From Gemmatimonadota bacterium (GTDB lineage Bacteria; Gemmatimonadota; Gemmatimonadetes; Palauibacterales; Palauibacteraceae), in NCBI GenBank assembly GCA_016649455.1, contig JAENXO010000156.1, positions 1 through 6,407 on the forward strand: a stretch of DNA of 6,407 nt. Direction: 5' to 3'. Below, in pieces: positions 1 to 5,512 of this stretch. Each line of letters starts with the position of its first letter. The first letter of the stretch is position 1. A program made the position numbers and the translations under genes. Below the pieces are notes generated by a model. The model did not search any database. It was not told the origin of the DNA and saw only the letters and a list, made by a program, of their open reading frames with translations.

Positions 1-1194
1 ATCTTCCCTTCCACCTCGCAGGCGTATCGGGACAGCGACGAGATGGAGGCGGCTCTCTCGTATCAGATCCCCACCTGGTGCTACTCGCGAATCCACAATC
101 CCACGGTGTTCTATCTCGAGGAGACGCTGGCGCTGCTCGAGTCGTACGGCTGCGGGTGTGACGCGACGGGCCTGTGCACGTCATCCGGCATGGCGGCCAT
201 CAAGCAGGCCATCGAGCCGTTCCTGGCCAAGCAGAAATCCGGCGCCGAGAACATCAACTTCGTTTCCGCCGCTCAGACCTACGGCGGAACGTTCCAGCTG
301 CTCAACGTGCGCATGGCTGAGCGGGGAGCCGAGGTGCGCTGGGTCCGCGAACCGTGGAAGATCGAGACGTGGGAACCGCTGATCGACGAAGGGACGCGCT
401 TCCTGTACGCCGAGATTCCGTCGAATCCGCAGCAGGCGTTCGCCGACATCAAGGCGGTCGCGGAGCTGGCCCACAGCCACGGAATCCCGTTCATCGTGGA
501 CGCGACCGTCGCCACTCCATCTCTCATGCGGCCGTTCGAACACGGCGCCGACATCGTGGTGCATTCCCTGTCAAAGACCGCCGCGGCCGGCGGCTGCACG
601 ATCTCGGGGGCCGTCATCGCGCGCCACGACCTCGTATCCCGGCACCTCGAAGACGAAGTGAAGGCTGACTTCGGCCTGTGGCTCAAGCTGTGGCCGTTCC
701 GTGATTCGGGTCCGAGCATGTCACCCCTGGTCGCTCACACGATTCTCGGCGAAGTGCGTACCCTGCGCCTCAAGATGGAGCAGATGTCACGCAATACGAT
801 GAAGGTCGCCCGTTTCCTGGTGGACCATGAGCACGTGGAGCGGGTGGACTACCTCGGCCTCGAGGATCATCCGCTGCACGGCCTGGCGAAGCGGTACATG
901 CGGGTCGTGGATGACGGGACTCCCGCGTTCGGCCACTTGCTGTCGTTCAACGTCAGGGGCTCAGCACAGGACACGCGTGTGTTCTTCGACGGTCTGCAGC
1001 GGACCTGGCGGGCCACCGACCTCGGGCGGATCAAATCGGTCGCCACGATCCCGGCCATCTCGACGCATCAGCAACAGGGGGAGGAAGGACGCGAGATCGC
1101 GGGAATCCCGCTCAACATGGTGCGGCTGTGCGTGGGAGCCGAACACCCGGAGGACACGATCGCCGACCTGGACCAGGCACTGGCCCGGATCTGA
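1..1194 (+). CDS. PLP-dependent Cys/Met metabolism (trans-sulfuration) family enzyme, 5' partial
   Basis: A fold-type I PLP enzyme of the cystathionine gamma-synthase / O-acetylhomoserine sulfhydrylase / methionine gamma-lyase family, cytosolic. The frame is open to base 1. The residues before the Met at 43 (IFPSTSQAYRDSDE) align with the family N-terminus (compare PIYQSSTFAF in the second enzyme of this window). The Met at 43 is therefore internal, and about 30 residues lie outside the window. Numbered from that Met: phosphate-binding YSR (Y14, R16) with NPT, SSGMAA (47-52), ring-stacking Y80 in TYGGT, pyridine-N Asp D153, Schiff-base lysine K178 in HSLSK, a FRDSGPSMSP segment resembling sulfhydrylases, and carboxylate-binding R361 in VRLCVG. 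Oddities: the lysine is followed by TAAAGGC where relatives have Y/F-x-x-GH, and PAISTH replaces the usual HPASxTH. The substrate is not predictable; gamma-elimination or gamma-replacement chemistry is inferred from the family. It lies 36 bases upstream of an aldehyde dehydrogenase and is probably co-transcribed with it. Confidence 0.9.
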   Translation: MFPSTSQAYRDSDEMEAALSYQIPTWCYSRIHNPTVFYLEETLALLESYGCGCDATGLCTSSGMAAIKQAIEPFLAKQKSGAENINFVSAAQTYGGTFQLLNVRMAERGAEVRWVREPWKIETWEPLIDEGTRFLYAEIPSNPQQAFADIKAVAELAHSHGIPFIVDATVATPSLMRPFEHGADIVVHSLSKTAAAGGCTISGAVIARHDLVSRHLEDEVKADFGLWLKLWPFRDSGPSMSPLVAHTILGEVRTLRLKMEQMSRNTMKVARFLVDHEHVERVDYLGLEDHPLHGLAKRYMRVVDDGTPAFGHLLSFNVRGSAQDTRVFFDGLQRTWRATDLGRIKSVATIPAISTHQQQGEEGREIAGIPLNMVRLCVGAEHPEDTIADLDQALARI

Positions 1195-1220
1195 GCAGAA
1201 ATACCCTAATCCCGACCACC

Positions 1221-1225
1221 GGAGG
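1221..1225 (+). promoter_or_regulatory. Ribosome binding site of the aldehyde dehydrogenase
   Basis: A perfect GGAGG core lies 5 bases before the ATG at 1231. It fixes the start of the dehydrogenase and shows that the 36-base gap after the PLP gene is a translation-initiation region. I see no promoter in the gap, consistent with one transcript. Confidence 0.8.
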
Positions 1226-1230
1226 AATAC

Positions 1231-2652
1231 ATGAAGATGCTCCTCGGTCACGAATGGGTCGATCGGGACGATACGATCGACGTGCGCGATCCGTTCGATG
1301 ACTCACTCATAGATACCGTTCCCGCGGCCACTCACGATGACGTGGAAACGGCCATGGCGACGGCGGCCGCGGCGTGCGCCACCGCCCGGAAGATGACGAC
1401 GTACGAGCGCTCGCAGGTGCTCTACAGGACCGCGGCGATCATCGCCGACCAGCTCGAGGACTTCGCGACGACCATTGCCCGCGAGGGGTCCAAGACGATC
1501 AAGGAAGCCCGCGGCGAGGCCCGTCGCTGCGTGAACACGCTGACGATCTCCGCGGAGGAGGCCAAGCGCCTGCAGGGCGAGACGATTCCGTTCGATTCAT
1601 TCCCGGGGGGAGAAGTCCGCCGCGGCTACTACGAGCGCGTGCCGATCGGGGTCGTGCTGGCGATCACGCCGTTCAACGATCCACTCAACCTGGTGGCCCA
1701 CAAGCTCGGTCCGGCGATCGCGGGAGGAAACGCGGTCATCCTGAAGCCCGCCACCGTGACCCCCCTGTCGGGTCTGAAGCTGACCGAGGCATTCATGCAG
1801 GCCGGCCTGCCGAGCGGCGTGCTTCAGTGCATCACGGGCTACGGCGCGGTGCTGGGCGACGCTCTCGTCGAGGATCCGCGGGTGCGGATGGTCTCGTTCA
1901 CCGGCGGAGTGGAAGCGGGTGAGCGGATCATGTCGCGGGTGGGTCTCAAGAAGATCGGCATGGAGCTCGGCTCCAACTCGCCGGTGATCGTCTGGAAGGA
2001 CGCCGACCTGGAGTGGGCCGCGGAGACCTGCGTATCGGGAGCGTTCTGGGCCGCGGGGCAGAACTGCATCGGGGTGCAGCGCATCTACATTCACCGGGAT
2101 GTATATGACCGGTTCCGGGACGACTTCGTGAAGCGGGCAAAGGCGTACCGCACGGGCGACAAGCTCGACGAAGCGACCGACATGGGCCCGATGATCAACG
2201 AGGGCGAAGCGAAGCGGGTCGAGCGCTGGGTGCAGGAGGCCGTCGACAAGGGGGCCACATTGCTCGCGGGCGGTACGCGCGACGGTGCGCTGGTGCCTCC
2301 CACCGTGCTGGAGAACGTTCCGCCGGACGCCACGATCCACTACGAGGAGGTGTTCGGCCCGGCGGTGAACCTGTATCCCGTGGACGATCTGGATGAGGCG
2401 ATAGCCGCCGCGAACAGCGTCAACTACGGCTTGCATGCGGCGGGCTTCTCGAACGATGTCACGGTTTGCCACAAGCTGGCTACGGGGCTCGACAGCGGCA
2501 GCGTGATCCTCAACGATTCGACCGACTATCGCCTCGACTCCATGCCGTTCGGCGGCGTGAAGAATTCCGGTCTCGGCCGCGAAGGCGTGAAGTTCTCGCT
2601 CCAGGAGATGACAGAGCCCAAAGTCGTATGCTGGTATCTCCCGGGCGTTTGA
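1231..2652 (+). CDS. NAD(P)-dependent aldehyde dehydrogenase
   Basis: A complete 473-residue ALDH-superfamily enzyme, the usual length, oxidising an aldehyde to its acid with NAD(P)+ in the cytosol. Visible residues: oxyanion Asn N149 in TPFND, cofactor-binding K172 in ILKP, the Rossmann GxxxxG G225-G230 in FTGGVEAG, general base E245 in MELGSNSP, catalytic Cys C279 in GQNC, and E373 in EEVFGP. The C-terminus has MPFGGVKNSGLGREG (from about 438). The overall pattern (FNDPLNLVAHKLGPA, ILND, GREGVK) recalls the lactaldehyde / phosphonoacetaldehyde / non-phosphorylating glyceraldehyde-3-phosphate dehydrogenase branch more than betaine-aldehyde or succinate-semialdehyde enzymes. This is a resemblance from memory, so no symbol is given. 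ELGS replaces the common ELGG. The start is fixed by a GGAGG site. It sits between a PLP enzyme and a porin in a likely operon, so its aldehyde may come from the neighbouring PLP chemistry (inference). Confidence 0.95.
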   Translation: MKMLLGHEWVDRDDTIDVRDPFDDSLIDTVPAATHDDVETAMATAAAACATARKMTTYERSQVLYRTAAIIADQLEDFATTIAREGSKTIKEARGEARRCVNTLTISAEEAKRLQGETIPFDSFPGGEVRRGYYERVPIGVVLAITPFNDPLNLVAHKLGPAIAGGNAVILKPATVTPLSGLKLTEAFMQAGLPSGVLQCITGYGAVLGDALVEDPRVRMVSFTGGVEAGERIMSRVGLKKIGMELGSNSPVIVWKDADLEWAAETCVSGAFWAAGQNCIGVQRIYIHRDVYDRFRDDFVKRAKAYRTGDKLDEATDMGPMINEGEAKRVERWVQEAVDKGATLLAGGTRDGALVPPTVLENVPPDATIHYEEVFGPAVNLYPVDDLDEAIAAANSVNYGLHAAGFSNDVTVCHKLATGLDSGSVILNDSTDYRLDSMPFGGVKNSGLGREGVKFSLQEMTEPKVVCWYLPGV

Positions 2653-2696
2653 CTCACAGAACGGTTTGCGCGGGCGAGTGTGTTCACCGGTCCGCG

Positions 2697-3974
2697 GTGC
2701 GGGCGGTGCTCGGAGGGGTCACAGCCCTGCTGCTCCTGGTCCTCACGGCGGCTCCGGCCGTCGGACAGGAAGACTCGGTAGCGGTGTCACCGGCCGATTC
2801 CGCCGCCGTCGCAGACTCCATCGGTGCTGCCGTCGATTCGGCCATCGCCGTGGCCGACACTCTGCGAGACAATCATCCGCAGGACTCGCCGGAGACAACG
2901 GGATTCGTGTTTCAGACTCCGGACAAGAAGGGGCAGCTTCGGATCCGCGCTTCGATCCGGCTGAACGGGGCCTACGATTTCAATGGACTGCAGAACACGG
3001 ACAATTTCGACACCTACCTGATCCCGGTGGGTGAGTCGGCGACGGACCAGGCACGATTCTACCTGCAGGCAACGCAGACCCGGGTCGGGTTCGAGCTGTC
3101 CAGGGCCACATCGGGCGGGGTTGTCTTCGGGCGCATCGAAGCAGACTTCAGGGGACCGAACAACACGTTCCGACTACGGCACGCGTTCGGAGAGTACATC
3201 CACTTCCTGGCGGGTCAGACCTGGTCCACGTTCAGCGACGTGGAGGCCCTTCCGGTGACGGTGGACCTCGAGGGTCCACCGAGCTCGACGACCGTCCGTA
3301 CTCCGCAGGTTCGCTACTCGACCACCGTAAACGACAGCATGAGCTGGGCCGTGGCGATCGAAGCTCCTCAGGCGGATATCACGAGCGCGGACTCGACTGC
3401 GGATGAGGCGTACCAGGGATTCGGGGACATCACGACGCGGGCGAAACTGTCATCGGACTGGGGGCACCTTCAGATGGCAGGCGTGTTCCGCAGTCTTGCT
3501 GCCAAGAACTCCGAGGGGAATACAGATTTCCTGCCCGGAATCGGGGCGATGCTTTCGGGTAAGTCGCAGGTATCGGAGAGAGATGCGTTTCTGTTCCAGG
3601 CCGTCGGTGGACTGGCGATCTCGCGATTCGTGGGCAGTCTCGGGGGGAAGGGCCTGGACCTGGTGTACAACCCCAATTCCGGGAAATTCGAGCAGATGAT
3701 GTCGTACGGCGGTTTCATCACCTGGAATCACCAGCGGCTGTTCGACAGGAACCTGGAAACCAATCTTACGGGGGGCTACCTCGGGGTCCAGAACAAGAAC
3801 TTCCAGCCGGACGACGCCTACAGAAAATCCGAATACATATCCGGCAACGTGTTCTGGCGGTTCACGGAGGGCGGCCGGGCCGGCGTCGAATACTCATGGG
3901 GACGACGAACCAACAAGGACGGCGAGTCGGGAACCGCGACGCGCCTGTCGTTCGCGGCGTACTTCGACTTCTAG
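2697..3974 (+). CDS. DcaP-like outer-membrane porin
   Basis: A probable beta-barrel channel for small solutes in the outer membrane. With the GTG start at 2697 the product is 425 residues and opens with a classic signal peptide: R2, a hydrophobic core ALLLLVLTAA, and likely cleavage after AVG before Q24. Then follow an Ala/Ser/Asp-rich linker (about 25-58), a first strand at LRIRASIRLNGAYDF, DNFDTYLIPVG, RIEADFRG, RLRHAFGEY and AGQTWSTF (172-179), then ALPVTVDLEGP. These match the DcaP-like trimeric porin pattern as I know it. The chain ends in AAYFDF, and a C-terminal Phe is the usual barrel-assembly signal. The start is uncertain: TTG 2649 (overlapping the upstream TGA) and ATG 2628 (inside the dehydrogenase gene) are in frame, give longer n-regions, and also lack a good ribosome site. 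The frame is open further upstream, but that part is arginine-rich shadow of the dehydrogenase. The 44-base gap suggests co-transcription with the dehydrogenase. Confidence 0.85.
   Translation: MRAVLGGVTALLLLVLTAAPAVGQEDSVAVSPADSAAVADSIGAAVDSAIAVADTLRDNHPQDSPETTGFVFQTPDKKGQLRIRASIRLNGAYDFNGLQNTDNFDTYLIPVGESATDQARFYLQATQTRVGFELSRATSGGVVFGRIEADFRGPNNTFRLRHAFGEYIHFLAGQTWSTFSDVEALPVTVDLEGPPSSTTVRTPQVRYSTTVNDSMSWAVAIEAPQADITSADSTADEAYQGFGDITTRAKLSSDWGHLQMAGVFRSLAAKNSEGNTDFLPGIGAMLSGKSQVSERDAFLFQAVGGLAISRFVGSLGGKGLDLVYNPNSGKFEQMMSYGGFITWNHQRLFDRNLETNLTGGYLGVQNKNFQPDDAYRKSEYISGNVFWRFTEGGRAGVEYSWGRRTNKDGESGTATRLSFAAYFDF
3259..3281. repeat. Perfect inverted repeat inside the porin gene
   Basis: Nine-base arms at 3259-3267 (CGGTGGACC) and 3273-3281 (GGTCCACCG) flank the 5-base loop TCGAG. 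The stem lies in the porin codons for VTVDLEGPP, a conserved family segment. It may be a by-product of that protein sequence in GC-rich codons, or a real mRNA hairpin. There is no U-tract, so it is not an intrinsic terminator. Confidence 0.6.
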
Positions 3975-4007
3975 TCGTCCCCCCGTGCACTTTTCGCGGC
4001 GGGACTA
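3972..4007. terminator. Possible hairpin between convergent genes
   Basis: The 30-base gap between the two convergent stop codons can fold. GTCCC (3977-3981) pairs with GGGAC (4001-4005), extendable by C-G pairs inward with small bulges. Alternatively TAGTC (3972-3976) pairs with GACTA (4003-4007), using both stop codons. No T-run follows on either strand, so this is not a textbook intrinsic terminator. Position is the main argument. Confidence 0.35.
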
Positions 4008-5213
4008 AACCCCCACCGTCACTCCCGCTGCTGCCTGCTCCAACGCCTGTTCCAGGTCCGCCAGCAGATCCTCCGCGTCCTCGCAGCCCACGGCGACGCG
4101 TACCAGGTCGTCGGTGATCCCCGCCTCGAGCCGCTCGTCCGCCGGGACTCCCTTGTGGGTCATCGAGGCCGGGTGCTCGATCAGTGTTTCCACGCCGCCG
4201 AGACTCACGGCCCGTACCATCAGCTCGGCCGCGTCGATGAGGCGCCGCCCGCCTTCGACTCCGCCGACCACGCCGAACGACACGATCCCTCCCGCGCCGC
4301 GCATCTGTCGCAGCGCGAGCTCGTGCTGCGGGTGGCTTTCGAGCCCGGGATACCGGACCCAGTCGACGGCCGGATGGGCCTCGAGATAGCGGGCGAGCTG
4401 CATGGCGTTCGCCTGCGCCTTCTCCACCCGCAGGCCGAGCGTCTTGATCCCGCGCAGCACCAGCCACGCCTGGTGCGGGTCCATCGTCCCGCCCAGGTTC
4501 ACGTGGACTTTGCGCAGACGCTCCAGCATCTCCTCGTCCGAAGCCACGATCATCCCGGCGACTACATCTGAATGACCGTTGATGTACTTCGTCATGCTGT
4601 GCACGACGATGTCGGCCCCGAGCGCGATCGGATTCTGCAAATAGGGAGAGGCAAAGGTGTTGTCCGCCGCCAGCACCGCCCCGTGCGCGTGCGCGATTTC
4701 GGCACAGGTCTCGATGTCGGTCAGCTTGAGCGTCGGATTGGCCGGCGTCTCGATGTAGACGAGCGCCGTGTCGGGCCGCATGGCACGGGCGACGTTGTCG
4801 GAATCGGATGAATCCACGAAGTCCGCTTCGACGCCGAAGCGCGAGAACTCCGTCTCGAGGATCGTCCGCGACGGGCCGTACATCGCGTCGGTCGCAACGA
4901 CATGTTTGCCCGCTCCGAGCAGTGTCATGTACACGCTGTTGATCGCGGCCATGCCGGTCGCCGCTCCGAGTCCTCCGGCGGCCCCTTCCAGGAACGCGAC
5001 ACTGCGCTCCAGCGCCTCGGTCGTCGGGTTGGCGAGTCGGGTATACTTGTAGCCGGGCTCACCCCGGAAGCAGGCGGCTCCATGCTCGGCGCTCTCGAAC
5101 GCGAACGTCGAGCTCTGGTAGATCGGCACGCTCACGGCGCCGGTCTCGGCGTCCGGGTGCTGGCCGGCGTGGATGATCTTCGTGTTCGGGCCCTTCAGTC
5201 GCTTGTCGTCCAT
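4005..5213 (-). CDS. Trans-sulfuration PLP enzyme (methionine/cystathionine gamma-lyase or gamma-synthase type)
   Basis: A complete 402-residue cytosolic PLP enzyme, the normal length for the family. All hallmark residues are present: Y57 and R59 in YTRLANPT (phosphate, from the neighbouring subunit), TGMAA (87-90 region), ring-stacking Y112 in MYGPS, D184 in ADNTF, Schiff-base K209 in HSMTKYINGH, S350 in EHPASMTH, and R372 in VRVAVG. The reaction is elimination or replacement at the gamma-carbon of cystathionine, methionine or an activated homoserine. P114 occupies the place of the reactive Cys of Pseudomonas methionine gamma-lyase (C116), so strict methionine lyase activity is less sure. 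Subfamily cannot be settled by eye. ATG 5213 is preceded by GAGGG four bases away. It is convergent with the porin and divergent from the OPT transporter. A minus-strand reading frame stops 7 bases upstream of its start. Confidence 0.93.
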   Translation of the reverse strand: MDDKRLKGPNTKIIHAGQHPDAETGAVSVPIYQSSTFAFESAEHGAACFRGEPGYKYTRLANPTTEALERSVAFLEGAAGGLGAATGMAAINSVYMTLLGAGKHVVATDAMYGPSRTILETEFSRFGVEADFVDSSDSDNVARAMRPDTALVYIETPANPTLKLTDIETCAEIAHAHGAVLAADNTFASPYLQNPIALGADIVVHSMTKYINGHSDVVAGMIVASDEEMLERLRKVHVNLGGTMDPHQAWLVLRGIKTLGLRVEKAQANAMQLARYLEAHPAVDWVRYPGLESHPQHELALRQMRGAGGIVSFGVVGGVEGGRRLIDAAELMVRAVSLGGVETLIEHPASMTHKGVPADERLEAGITDDLVRVAVGCEDAEDLLADLEQALEQAAAGVTVGV

Positions 5214-5217
5214 CGTT

Positions 5218-5222
5218 CCCTC
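5218..5222 (-). promoter_or_regulatory. Ribosome binding site of the gamma-lyase-type gene
   Basis: On the minus strand GAGGG is followed by AACG and then the ATG at 5213. The site overlaps the TGA (5221-5223) of the upstream minus-strand reading frame, the spacing typical of adjacent genes in an operon. Confidence 0.6.
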
Positions 5223-5360
5223 AGAACCAGGTGAGACCCAGCGTCAGGAGCGCCAGTTGGTTGGTGGTGTCGAGCGCGGCGCACCAGTGGGCGGACGCAC
5301 CCTCCTCTGCAGAAAGCTGGGGCGTCGGCGGCTCGAGCGACAGCCCGCGGACGGCCCGTT

Positions 5361-5388
5361 GCGCCGGGACAGTTGCACCCTGTCGCGC
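5361..5388. repeat. Small inverted repeat in the divergent intergenic stretch
   Basis: GACAG (5368-5372) and CTGTC (5380-5384) are perfect complements around the 7-base spacer TTGCACC. Outer GCGC copies at 5361-5364 and 5385-5388 can extend the stem with a 3-base bulge. Being between divergently read genes it could be a regulator site, but five-base arms are short and no regulator is encoded here. Confidence 0.25.
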
Positions 5389-5502
5389 AGACCCTTCCGG
5401 CGGCCTAGAATGATCCGGCCCGGCCCGCGAGGACTGGACGAATTCGAACCGGCGGAAGCCCGGACCCGGGCCCTGCCGCACTTGCCATTCGGAGACGAAA
5501 TC

Positions 5503-5507
5503 GGAGG
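5503..5507 (+). promoter_or_regulatory. Ribosome binding site that decides a TTG start for the transporter
   Basis: GGAGG stands 5 bases before TTG 5513, the same spacing as at the aldehyde dehydrogenase. The alternative ATG at 5552 has no comparable site. This supports the TTG as start. Confidence 0.55.
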
Positions 5508-5512
5508 CGCTC

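Noticed and set aside
1048..1071. Loss of the pocket Ser (PAISTH instead of PASxTH) as proof that the first PLP enzyme is inactive
   Set aside because: As I recall, eukaryotic cystathionine gamma-lyases have Ile or Val at this place (PAIMTH, PAVMTH), so the change alone does not imply inactivity.
43..1194. Met at 43 as the true start of the first PLP enzyme
   Set aside because: The residues encoded at 1-42 align with the family N-terminus just before the YSR motif, so the gene begins before the window.
1597..2472. 291-codon minus-strand reading frame opposite the aldehyde dehydrogenase
   Set aside because: Arg/His/Val-rich translation with no motif, fully antisense to a well-supported gene; long antisense frames are common in GC-rich DNA.
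2466..2696. N-terminal extension of the porin frame back into the dehydrogenase gene
   Set aside because: The extension is Arg-rich shadow sequence, and a complete signal peptide begins only at about 2697.
3862..4467. 201-codon minus-strand reading frame across the convergent junction
   Set aside because: Overlaps the ends of two well-supported genes in other frames; composition is almost only Arg, Gly and Ala, typical of a shadow frame.
5373..5411. TTGCAC and TAGAAT as a sigma-70 promoter pair
   Set aside because: The gap between the hexamers is 27 bases, far beyond the usual 16-18.
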